This document shows, piece after piece, positions 24,792-32,410 of a stretch of 64,000 nt of DNA. Origin of the DNA: Pseudomonadota bacterium (lineage in GTDB: Bacteria > Myxococcota_A > Polyangia > Polyangiales > Polyangiaceae); contig JAEYYX010000101.1 of the NCBI GenBank assembly GCA_023428245.1, positions 56,456-120,455 on the forward strand, read 5' to 3'. Made by a program: the position numbers and the translations under genes. The stretch's first letter is position 1, and each line of letters starts with the position of its first letter. Below the pieces are notes generated by a model. It was not told where the DNA came from, did not search any database, and was given only the letters and a program-made list of their open reading frames with translations.

Positions 24792-25633
24792 AGATCCACC
24801 GCCAAGATCTGACGGGCCGCAAAGAGCGCCCCCACCCAAAGTCCCACGCTCGCCAGAGTGATCATGTTGCCCGAAACTGTGTTTTCGAGCGGCGCGAAAA
24901 AGCCTGGCATCATCGAGTCCAAGATCCCGACGAGCGCGATCGGCACGACGGCGATCACCACGGTCTGCGCCTTTCCTTCCGCGGTCTTCGTACGCAAGAC
25001 CCCCTCGAGTCGCTCCATCTCTCGCATCGTTTGCGCCGTCGACTCAAGAATGCTCGCGAGTTTACCGCCGCTCTTTTGTCCCAGCTTCAACGTCAGAACT
25101 GCGACGCGCAGTTTCTCGCTCTTCACGCGCTCGCTCAAATGAGTCAAAGCCAAGTCGAGGTTCGTTCCGAGATGGAACTCTTCGAGAGTCTCTTTGATTT
25201 CATCCGAGAGTGGGGCCTCGATCACCGTGGCGGCGCTCGCGAGCGCTTCGCCGAGGCTAGGCGCCGCCACAAGGGCGCGCGCGATCGCTCCCAGCATCGG
25301 CTCGACCTGTGCATCAAGTTTCTTTGCACGCTCAGCCGTCGCGCGCGCGAGGAGAACGTGAGGAAGAAGCGCGCCGAGGAGCAGGGCAGAGGCCAAGAGA
25401 GCCCGCCCGAGGCCGAAGTAGACCACCGGGGCGAACCCCAGACAGACCACTTGAGCGATCACAATCCGCCGCGGGCGCAGCCCGCTCCGGATGAAGCGGA
25501 GACTTCGATCGACATTTCGCTCGTAGGCCAGAAAGCGCGGACGGAGCGCCTCCCACACTTCACGGCGCGTCCCGAGCCCCACGAGACTCAGGAGCGCGAG
25601 CGTTGCGCAGAAAACAAAACCTAAATCTAACAA
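24788..25633 (-). CDS. tadB: Tad inner-membrane platform protein TadB
   Basis: The 281-residue product has an N-terminal helix, a hydrophobic pair near residues 57-95, and the T2SSF block LGAIARALVAAPSLGEALASAA...EFHLGTNLDLALTHLSERV...VAVLTLKLGQKSGGKLASILES. Two C-terminal membrane segments end in ILAVDL. It is the partner of TadC. The start is a TTG at 25633, 2-3 bases before the cpaF stop codon, in a row of overlapping genes; no ATG lies in a suitable place. Confidence 0.85.
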   Translation of the reverse strand: MLDLGFVFCATLALLSLVGLGTRREVWEALRPRFLAYERNVDRSLRFIRSGLRPRRIVIAQVVCLGFAPVVYFGLGRALLASALLLGALLPHVLLARATAERAKKLDAQVEPMLGAIARALVAAPSLGEALASAATVIEAPLSDEIKETLEEFHLGTNLDLALTHLSERVKSEKLRVAVLTLKLGQKSGGKLASILESTAQTMREMERLEGVLRTKTAEGKAQTVVIAVVPIALVGILDSMMPGFFAPLENTVSGNMITLASVGLWVGALFAARQILAVDL

Positions 25634-27204
25634 GCGTCACCCACTTTCTCGAGTTCCGCAAGAAAACTCGGCAAGTACCCGGTCGCAATGAACTTTCCGA
25701 CGATGCGCCCATCGGGGCCCGTGCCTTCGACTTGGTAGGAGTAGAGCTCTCGCACCACGACCTCTCCGCGCTCGTCCACTTCGACCACCTCAGCGATGCT
25801 CGTGACCTTACGTGACCCGTCCGCGAGACGGGATTGTTGAACGATGAGATGGACGCTGCCGGCAATCTGGCGGCGGATAGCCGTGAGCGGAAGCTCGACT
25901 CCGCTCATCAAACAGAGCGTCTCGAGGCGCCCGACCGCTTCCCGCGGCGAGTTCGCGTGGGTCGTCGTCATCGAGCCTTCGTGGCCCGTGTTCATGGCCT
26001 GGAGCATGTCGAGAGCCTCTCCGCCGCGGCACTCTCCGACCACGATGCGATCCGGACGCATGCGGAGCGCATTTTTTACCAAGTCGCGGATCGTGTATTC
26101 ACCCTTTCCCTCGAGGTTCGGCGGGCGCGATTCAAGGGAGACGACGTGGCTCTGTTTGAGCGAGAGTTCAGCGGCGTCTTCGATCGTGACAATACGTTCT
26201 CCGCGAGGAATCGCTGCGGAGAGGATGTTCAAGAGCGTCGTCTTGCCGCTCCCTGTCCCGCCGCTGATCACGATGTTCTTCCTCACGCGGACGGCCGCTT
26301 CGAGGAAGCGCGCCATGTCGCGAGAGAGCGACTGCCTCTCGATCAGATCTTTGAGCTCGAGAGCGCCCGCTCGGAACTTTCGAATCGTAATGCAGGGGCC
26401 GCGCAGGGCGAGTGGGGGGATCACCGCGTTCACTCGGCTCCCGTCGGGAAGGCGCGCATCCACGAGCGGGGAGGCTTCATCGATGCGACGACCGAGGGGT
26501 GTGACAATCCTCTCGATCACCGCCCGCACCGCATCCGCGTCCGAAAAGGACCTTCCCGTGAGCTCGAGACGCCCTTCCCGCTCGACGTAAATGACGTTCG
26601 GATCGACGACCATGATCTCGCTCACGTTCGGGTCACTGAGCAGCGTCTCGAGAGGCCCGAGACCAAGCGCCTCATCCGCCACATCCCGAACGATTTTCGC
26701 CCGCAGGTGGAGCGGGACGCGCTCTTCTAGGACAAGCTGTTCGAGGACATCGAGCACATCCTTCCTGAGATCGTCAGTGACCTGCTGTCCCCGGGGAGTC
26801 CGCGCCAGATCGAGTCTTTCAATGAGCTTCTGATGAATGGTGCGTCGAATGTCTGGGGCGCCGTGCTCGCGCTCTTCGATGCGGCAATCGAGCTGATACC
26901 CGCCGATATGGAGCTCGAGCGAGTTCGCTTGGAACAGGGCCGTCACCCCGCGCACCAGCTCCGAACCCACCTGGGTTCCCTGGGAAGAGGACTCGACAAG
27001 CTCGAGTCCCTGATCCGAGAGAGTCAGAGTCGCGTGACAGCGCGAGACGGCCAAGATCGGGAGACAGATGTGGCAGTCATTGAGCCGACCGATGCGGACA
27101 GGGAAGCCAACCGGAAACGAGCGCCGGAGCGTCGTCTTCCCCTTAGCTTTCACGGAAATTACAAGTCGACGTTCGAGATCTACCTCAGCCAAGAGTTGCT
27201 TCAT
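25627..27204 (-). CDS. cpaF: FHA domain-CpaF fusion secretion ATPase (main Tad ATPase)
   Basis: The 525-residue protein starts with a forkhead-associated domain (residues ~10-110): VRIGRLNDCHICLPILAVSRCHATL holds the Gly-Arg and Ser-Arg-x-His residues that bind phosphothreonine. A complete CpaF ATPase follows: the N-terminal three-helix part (LIERLDL...LEQLVLEERVPL), DPNVSEIMVVDP, ARLPDGSRVNAVI, Walker A GGTGSGKTT, Walker B RPDRIVVGECRGGEAL and His box MNTGHEGSMTTTHA. FHA fusion means that the motor can be recruited or switched by a Ser/Thr kinase. Its ATG overlaps the rcpA stop (ATGA). Confidence 0.93.
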   Translation of the reverse strand: MKQLLAEVDLERRLVISVKAKGKTTLRRSFPVGFPVRIGRLNDCHICLPILAVSRCHATLTLSDQGLELVESSSQGTQVGSELVRGVTALFQANSLELHIGGYQLDCRIEEREHGAPDIRRTIHQKLIERLDLARTPRGQQVTDDLRKDVLDVLEQLVLEERVPLHLRAKIVRDVADEALGLGPLETLLSDPNVSEIMVVDPNVIYVEREGRLELTGRSFSDADAVRAVIERIVTPLGRRIDEASPLVDARLPDGSRVNAVIPPLALRGPCITIRKFRAGALELKDLIERQSLSRDMARFLEAAVRVRKNIVISGGTGSGKTTLLNILSAAIPRGERIVTIEDAAELSLKQSHVVSLESRPPNLEGKGEYTIRDLVKNALRMRPDRIVVGECRGGEALDMLQAMNTGHEGSMTTTHANSPREAVGRLETLCLMSGVELPLTAIRRQIAGSVHLIVQQSRLADGSRKVTSIAEVVEVDERGEVVVRELYSYQVEGTGPDGRIVGKFIATGYLPSFLAELEKVGDAC

Positions 27205-28337
27205 GGCGCCCCCACCACCGGAAAATAGGCCTTATCCTGTCGCTTTCCTTTGTAACTTCCGTAGACGCGCAAGGCTTCGTCGAGAGCAATGCGCGCTTCG
27301 GGGCCAGGCATGTCGACAACGGACGGAACGATGAAGATGATGTTCTCGAGTTGCTTCGACTCGGAGCGATGAGTCCCGAAGAGATGTCCGAGGATCGGGA
27401 TCTGAGAGAGGAACGGGAGTCCTCCTTGGCTACTGATTTCCGACTTCGCGCTGAGGCCCGCGAGCACGATCGTCTGGCCGAGTTCGAGGTTCACAACGGT
27501 TTTGAGATCCGATCGAATGCGTCCGGGAACGCCCGAGCCGCGATCGTCAGAAAGATCCGAAACGTCCGCAGAAATTTGAAGTTCGAGACGTCCCGTCGAA
27601 GAGTCGTAGCGCGGGAGAACGTCGATGGTGCTTCCGTACTGGATCGCGTGGATGCCCGTGCCGAGGCCATTTTGGACGGGAATGTTGACCTCGCCTCCCC
27701 CCGAAAAGACGGCTGCCTGACCATTCTCGGTGATGACCGCGGCCTTGCGTTGCAGCTTCGCCCAGCCTTTCACCTGGGCCACGTCGAGCCGAAGCAATGC
27801 CTGGTCGGCGACAACTGCGGTGGCGCTGTTCAATGAGCGACTCAGAAAATCGAACTCCGCTGAGAACGTGCCCGCGGTCACGCTTGAGGGATAGGCGGGG
27901 CCGATCTGGTGCATGTATCCACGGTCGACCTGCACGAAGTAGAAATCGAGCCGGATGTTCTCTGCTTGCTGAACAATAATGCCCCCTTCGGCTTGTGTTG
28001 CCGGGGCTTCGACGGTGACTCTAATGTGTTCCTCGCGTCCGTCGTTCATCAGAAAGAGAACAGTCGTTGTTCCCGGCTGCAGCGCGACAAGCACGAACTG
28101 CTTGGCATCCCGTGTCAGGCGGACTTCGACGATCCCCCGTTTTCCTTCGGAGTAGCTGCGCACACCTTCCGCCGAAAGCACGCGCTGCTCGCCAATTTGC
28201 AGCGTGAGCTCGCGCGTTTCAGCAATATTCAACTGTACCGACTCCGGGGTCTGAGCTCTCGCTTGCCCGAGAGCGGTCGACGGCAAGAGCCCCAGCGCAA
28301 GACACACGATAGCCCTTCGCAAACGATTAGCGCACAT
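27201..28337 (-). CDS. rcpA: Tad secretin RcpA/CpaC
   Basis: The 378-residue product has a signal peptide (to the ALGQA region), the pilus-assembly N-terminal domain (LQIGEQRVLSAEGVRSYSEG...GTTTVLFLMNDGREEHIRV) and a short secretin domain with QVKGWAKLQRKAAVITENGQ...VNIPVQ, the long beta-hairpin GTGIHAIQYGSTIDVLPRYD and LGQTIVLAGLSAKSE...PFLSQIPILGHLFGT near the C-terminus. It would form the outer-membrane pore of the Tad pilus. Its start overlaps the end of rcpC by 11 bases. Confidence 0.9.
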   Translation of the reverse strand: MCANRLRRAIVCLALGLLPSTALGQARAQTPESVQLNIAETRELTLQIGEQRVLSAEGVRSYSEGKRGIVEVRLTRDAKQFVLVALQPGTTTVLFLMNDGREEHIRVTVEAPATQAEGGIIVQQAENIRLDFYFVQVDRGYMHQIGPAYPSSVTAGTFSAEFDFLSRSLNSATAVVADQALLRLDVAQVKGWAKLQRKAAVITENGQAAVFSGGGEVNIPVQNGLGTGIHAIQYGSTIDVLPRYDSSTGRLELQISADVSDLSDDRGSGVPGRIRSDLKTVVNLELGQTIVLAGLSAKSEISSQGGLPFLSQIPILGHLFGTHRSESKQLENIIFIVPSVVDMPGPEARIALDEALRVYGSYKGKRQDKAYFPVVGAP

Positions 28338-29061
28338 GTTCAATCTCCCGAGTCTTCGTGGGCGCGGCTTTCGGCGCCGTCTCATTCGTCTTTTCAGAGG
28401 TCGCGCGCAGAGCGATATCGTCTGAACCGCGCACCACGATCCGGAGCTGACAGTTTCGCTCCGCCTTCATCAGCGTCTCAGCCTCCTCAGGCAGCAGACT
28501 GAGCGAGAGCCCCGAGGTCGATCGGAAGACACTGCCCTTCTTCGGCTGTGCCTCGTCTTCGTTCTTCAGACGATCTCCGACCGCGAGCACAAGCGCGCGC
28601 TCGAGGACCGTCTTCGCCCCATCCGCGCGGCCACAGAGCACGTCGACCCGATTTCCCACGCGAACCAGCGCACCGAACGGATTCGCCTCGGGCCCCAGCT
28701 GGTAAGCGCGGCGCCCCGAGGCGACCAAAGAAGAAAGATCAGCACGGGAGCTATCTCCCCCGGCCACGTCACCCCAATAGAGCCCCTCACCCGCGCGCAC
28801 CGTGGTCACCAGCGGCACGCCCACGAGCTGTCCCCGTTCTTTCGCAGGGATCCGCCGCGGATCGAGATATGCTTCCGGCACCCAGCTTGTCTCGAGGGCC
28901 GTATCATCCACGACCTCGCCAGCATTCATGTCTCGGGTCAGGACCAGGACGGCTTGTTGAGGTCCGCCGGCGAGCTCCTGCTTGACCTTCTGAAGATATT
29001 GGTGCGCTCCTAAAGACCCCACACAAAGGCCGAGCGCCGCGATCAGAACCTGCTTATTCAA
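28327..29061 (-). CDS. rcpC: Tad pilus protein RcpC/CpaB
   Basis: The 244-residue product has an N-terminal membrane anchor (VLIAALGLCVGSLGAHQYL), then a SAF domain with AVLVLTRDMNAGEVVDDTALETSWVPEAYL and the RcpC-type DVLCGRADGAKTVLERALVLAVGD segment. CpaB/RcpC connects inner membrane and secretin. I choose the TTG at 29061, because GGAGG lies five bases before it; longer readings have no anchor at the start. This is the first gene of the minus arm of the Tad locus. Confidence 0.85.
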   Translation of the reverse strand: MNKQVLIAALGLCVGSLGAHQYLQKVKQELAGGPQQAVLVLTRDMNAGEVVDDTALETSWVPEAYLDPRRIPAKERGQLVGVPLVTTVRAGEGLYWGDVAGGDSSRADLSSLVASGRRAYQLGPEANPFGALVRVGNRVDVLCGRADGAKTVLERALVLAVGDRLKNEDEAQPKKGSVFRSTSGLSLSLLPEEAETLMKAERNCQLRIVVRGSDDIALRATSEKTNETAPKAAPTKTREIEHVR

Positions 29062-29326
29062 GGTAGCCTCCACACGCGAGTTCACTCGGACGCTTCTGGG
29101 AAGCGTTGCGTCAAAAAGGCCCAAGACTCGCCGTCCCCGAGACCCCAAAGGCGCTCCCAAGCGCGGAACGAACCGATAATGCGCGCATGACCGTTCGCGG
29201 TGAGACGCGGGCGCCAAGAGCCCAAAGCGAGCGCCTCTCCGGGCACCGGAAAAATGCCGAAAGCCCCGCGTCGCGTCAGCGCGGGAGGCCCTTGACGACC
29301 TTGCGGCGCACTGCCAGAGCGAGGGC

Positions 29327-29842
29327 ATGTCGATGTACACCGCGACCGTCCCCCAGCTCCGCAAGATGCTCCGCAACATGGAAGGCTGGCTCGACAAGGC
29401 CGAAGCTCATGCGGCGGCGCGCAAGTTCGACGTCAACGTCCTCGTGAGCGCCCGACTGGCGCCCGATATGTTCCCCCTGGTGCGCCAGTTTCAGTCCGCT
29501 TGCGACACCGCGAAGTTCCTCGCCGCTCGCCTTGCGGGCAAGGAAGCTCCGAGCGATCCGGACACCGAGACGACCTTCGCCGAGATTCGCGCCCGCATCC
29601 AGAAGACCGCCGCCTTTGTCGCGACGATCGACGAAGCCGACTTCAAAGACGCCGCGACCCGTCTCGTGAAGATCGGCTACCTCCCCCCGAACAAACGTGT
29701 CGTCGGTTCCGTCTACCTGAACGAGCAGGCGCTCCCAAACTTCTATTTCCACGCCGCCATGGCCTACGCAATCCTGCGCCACAACGGCGTGGACGTTGGG
29801 AAGACCGACTTCCTCGGCTCCTACGCGCTCGTCGACGTCTGA
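29327..29842 (+). CDS. DUF1993 family protein
   Basis: The 171-residue product, MSMYTATVPQLRKMLRNMEG then SARLAPDMFPLVRQFQSACD, NFYFHAAMAYAILRHNGVDVGKTDFLG, matches the DUF1993 family of small helical-bundle proteins distantly related to DinB folds. The function is unknown. It is soluble and has no signal peptide. The gene starts 265 bases from the divergent rcpC and lies within the Tad locus without an evident link to pili. Confidence 0.85.
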   Translation: MSMYTATVPQLRKMLRNMEGWLDKAEAHAAARKFDVNVLVSARLAPDMFPLVRQFQSACDTAKFLAARLAGKEAPSDPDTETTFAEIRARIQKTAAFVATIDEADFKDAATRLVKIGYLPPNKRVVGSVYLNEQALPNFYFHAAMAYAILRHNGVDVGKTDFLGSYALVDV

Positions 29843-29965
29843 CCCTCGTTCTTTGGAACCGTCGTCCTGAGATGCGCTCCGGGCGGGCTCTCCTCATGGG
29901 GAGACCCGCCCGCGATCCATTGTGAAAACTTCGGCGACGCGCGTCGCCTCACAATTTCGCCCGCC

Positions 29966-30241
29966 TCAAGGCACCGGCAGACCGAGAACAGCGACCTGCC
30001 ATTCGAACGAGCGAATCAGCGTCGGCCCCATGCCCGCCAGAATCAACGCGGCCCCCAGCGTCACGGCGACGAAGATCATCAAGTACTCTACGCTCGCGAG
30101 CCCGCGCTCGTCCGAAGCCAGCCGCGCCAACTGACCTCGTAGCGCCACGCGCCGCCCAATCCCCCGCTCCGCGGCGCCTCCCTCACCCGCGCCCAAGAGC
30201 CGCGAGAGATCCCACCGAAAGCCCGGTTTCCTGCCTGCCAT
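29966..30241 (-). CDS. Flp-like pilin (second, minus strand)
   Basis: The 91-residue product has a basic N-terminal leader of ~45 residues, then DERGLASVEYLMIFVAVTLGAALILAG. The Gly followed five residues later by Glu-Tyr and a hydrophobic helix is the Flp/class IVb prepilin pattern (cleavage before LASVEY). The short tail GPTLIRSFEWQVAVLGLPVP is typical of minor pilins. It lies between the two arms of the Tad locus on the opposite strand to the main flp gene. The leader is long and Gly/Arg-rich; an internal start is possible but I see no better codon. Confidence 0.6.
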   Translation of the reverse strand: MAGRKPGFRWDLSRLLGAGEGGAAERGIGRRVALRGQLARLASDERGLASVEYLMIFVAVTLGAALILAGMGPTLIRSFEWQVAVLGLPVP

Positions 30242-30908
30242 GGCCGCCTTTTCGGCCTGAGCTCGACGCCGTTGCGTCCAAAACGTCGCTCCGAAGGTCC
30301 GTCCTCCGAACGCTCTTCCCTCGCGCTCACCCGACGCGTCGATTCGCCCTTGCCGCCATCCGCTCGAACGCTCTCACCGTTCGCTGCCCTTGCCGCCATC
30401 CGCTCGGACGCTCTCGCCGTTCGCTGCCCTTGCCGCCATCCGCTCGAACGCGCTCGCCGCTCGCTGCCCTCGGCCGTCACTCCCGCGACCGCTCCGCGTT
30501 CACTTGTGCCCGCTCCGTCCCGTCCGAGCTCCTCTTTTCTCTCTGTTGCTTTTGGCCCCGGCCCATCACTTCCGCCTCAGCCCAACCGAGCCTTCGCCTG
30601 TCCGCTCCTTCTCCTCTGCCCTCGAACGCTCGCTGCGCTCGCCAACTGGCCCCCATACGCGCACCGAGCTCGCGTTTGTCCGTGAACCCCGGGCGAGCTC
30701 AACCGAACTGGAGCGCTCCCCGAACCACCGAAAACGACGCCGCCGCGCATTTTTTCGGCAACGGCTCCCGCGCCGGTCCGACACACCCCCCAGCACGAGA
30801 GCTCCTTCGCCCGGACCCCGAAGACCGCGGTCCTGCCCCGGAGCTCTCGCATCACATCAAACTCGACGCGCACAGTGCGCGCCCCTGAACCAAGAAGGAA
30901 CTCACGAT
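30242..30908. other. Long intergenic leader before flp, low-complexity and pyrimidine-biased
   Basis: No convincing gene is seen in these 667 bases. The plus strand is strongly pyrimidine-rich, with clusters such as the TCCTCTTTTCTCTC stretch near 30530, so several frames stay open for 100-240 codons by composition only; the translations are Arg/Ser/Pro-rich with no family features. The block contains a 40-base tandem triplet (separate entry). It must hold the promoters for flp (plus) and the minor pilin (minus); I cannot pick a -10/-35 or -24/-12 pair with confidence. Confidence 0.6.
30348..30467. repeat. Tandem repeat, 40 bases x 3
   Basis: Three adjoining 40-base units start at 30348, 30388 and 30428, each beginning CCTTGCCGCCATCCGCTCG and ending CGCTGC. 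Units differ at only a few positions, so they are recent duplications. They lie in the upstream region of the pilin gene, about 440 bases before flp. Confidence 0.9.
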
Positions 30909-31115
30909 ATGGCATTCATCACGAAGAACACGAAGTCCTCCAAAAGTCTGCTCCGCGACGAACGGGGCCTCTCGACGATCGAATACGTCATTCTCATGGC
31001 GATCGTGGTCATCGGCGCCGTCGGCGTTTGGAACGAGATTGGCGCCAAGTTCAAGAGCCAACTCGGCTCGGCCAAGGAAGACGTGCTTTTGATCGGCGAT
31101 GGCAACAAGGAGTAA
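30909..31115 (+). CDS. flp: Flp major pilin
   Basis: The 68-residue prepilin reads DERGLSTIEYVILMAIVVIGAVGVW, with the class IVb cleavage site after Gly, Glu at +5 and the adjacent Tyr of the Flp motif, then a short soluble tail FKSQLGSAKEDVLLIG. It would be processed by the TadV peptidase encoded nine bases downstream. AAGGA lies nine bases before the ATG at 30909. Upstream in-frame codons belong to the low-complexity leader and are not considered coding. Confidence 0.88.
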   Translation: MAFITKNTKSSKSLLRDERGLSTIEYVILMAIVVIGAVGVWNEIGAKFKSQLGSAKEDVLLIGDGNKE

Positions 31116-31124
31116 GCGGGTCAC

Positions 31125-31628
31125 ATGCTCTCCCTCTTCGCCCTCGTCCTTGCGCTCGTGGCAGGTGTCCTCGACGCCCGCAGCGGCAAGATCCCGAACT
31201 GGCTGACGCTGGGAGGACTCGCGGTCGCCTTGGCTCTCTCCCCTCTCGGAGGGAGCCAAGGCGCCGCCTTGAGCTTCGCGGGGATGGTCCTTGTGGGCCT
31301 CGTCCCCTGTCTCCTCTTCTTCCTCACGCGGGGCGCCGGCATTGGGGGGGGCGATGTGAAGCTCTGGGCGGCGCTCGGAGCGTGCCTCGGGCCTGATCTA
31401 GGCCTCGCCGCGCTGCTCTGGTCCCTCGCGATTCTTCTCCTTTACGCGCTGTTTCGCGCCGCCGCGCGCGGCTCCCTGTTCCGCCTCCTCGCGCAAACCG
31501 CGCGCCACACGATCGGACGCGGCGATCCCGCAGAGGTGACGACCCTTCGCTTCGGTCCCGCGATCGCCCTCGGAACTTGTCTCGTGCTGCTGCTCGAGAA
31601 GTTCCCCGTCCTTCCTCTCTTCTTCTGA
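31125..31628 (+). CDS. tadV: Prepilin peptidase TadV/CpaA
   Basis: The 167-residue polytopic membrane protein is an aspartyl protease of the A24 family. The two catalytic aspartates are visible: GVLDARSGKIPNWLT near residue 17 and GIGGGDVKLWAALG near residue 77, the latter with the conserved GxGD core. It has no N-terminal methylase domain, as usual for Tad peptidases. Four to five hydrophobic helices fill the rest. It follows flp closely and precedes tadE in the plus arm. Confidence 0.9.
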   Translation: MLSLFALVLALVAGVLDARSGKIPNWLTLGGLAVALALSPLGGSQGAALSFAGMVLVGLVPCLLFFLTRGAGIGGGDVKLWAALGACLGPDLGLAALLWSLAILLLYALFRAAARGSLFRLLAQTARHTIGRGDPAEVTTLRFGPAIALGTCLVLLLEKFPVLPLFF

Positions 31629-31657
31629 TTCTCGCCGCACCGTCGCTCAGGGTTCCT

Positions 31658-32410
31658 ATGGCTCACCCGTCACCGCCCTCCGCCCGCTTCCGTCGAGCTC
31701 TCTGCTCTCGGCGCGTCCGCGGCACGACATCGATCGAGATGGTCATGGTGTTTCCGCTCATGATCGCCGCTTGGTTCGGATTGACGCAGCTCGCGCTCGT
31801 CGTCGTCGGCAAGTTCGTTGTCCAGCACGCGGCGCACCGCGCCGCACGCGCGGCAGTCGTTGTCCTCGACGACGACCCCAAGGAATACGGAGCCGACGGC
31901 CTGAAGCGAAATCGCTTGGAGGGAGAGGACGATCCGCGCTTCGTCGCCATCAAACGCGCCGCCTCCGCGCCGCTGACGGTCCTCGCGCCCTCGGAAGAAG
32001 CGCTCAATTTTTCGAAGCTGAGCGACGGGGAACTCCCTCTCTCGGCGACATTCCGCGACGCCATCAGCTCCGGCCTGGGTCAGGCCCTCTTAGGTGTCGT
32101 CGGGTACAACGGCGTGAGCGTCGTGCTCTCTATCACAAACGAGAGTGAGAGTGACCAGTTTGGTCTCAAGGACCCCGTCACGGCCCGGATCGACTACCTG
32201 TTTCCTTGCCGGGTCCCCTTCGGAGCTCTGCTCATTTGCAAGAGCTACAAAGATCTCATGTCCGACGACGAGACGAAAGAGATCCTCGAGAGGGTGGAGA
32301 ACCCGAACCTCCAGAAGCTCCTCGAAGTCACGCCCTTCCGCTTCCTCGTGCTCTCCGCCGAGGAAACCCTCCCCAATCAAGGCGCCGATTACCATGGCAA
32401 GTACGAATAA
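31658..32410 (+). CDS. tadE: TadE-like pseudopilin
   Basis: The 250-residue protein has the basic leader RRALCSRRVRGTTSIEMVMVFPLMIAAWFGL, where Gly/Thr-Ser-Ile-Glu followed by a hydrophobic helix is the TadE pseudopilin pattern, then QHAAHRAARAAVVVL. The soluble part is acidic and larger than in most TadE proteins, with a disulfide-capable CRVPFGALLIC. The ATG at 31658 is preferred because the upstream extension overlaps tadV. Its last 17 bases overlap the following gene. Confidence 0.75.
   Translation: MAHPSPPSARFRRALCSRRVRGTTSIEMVMVFPLMIAAWFGLTQLALVVVGKFVVQHAAHRAARAAVVVLDDDPKEYGADGLKRNRLEGEDDPRFVAIKRAASAPLTVLAPSEEALNFSKLSDGELPLSATFRDAISSGLGQALLGVVGYNGVSVVLSITNESESDQFGLKDPVTARIDYLFPCRVPFGALLICKSYKDLMSDDETKEILERVENPNLQKLLEVTPFRFLVLSAEETLPNQGADYHGKYE

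Noticed and set aside
30242..30908. Several overlapping long open frames on both strands
   Set aside because: They arise from biased, pyrimidine-rich composition and tandem repeats; the translations are Arg/Ser/Pro-rich without motifs, and all frames are open at once.
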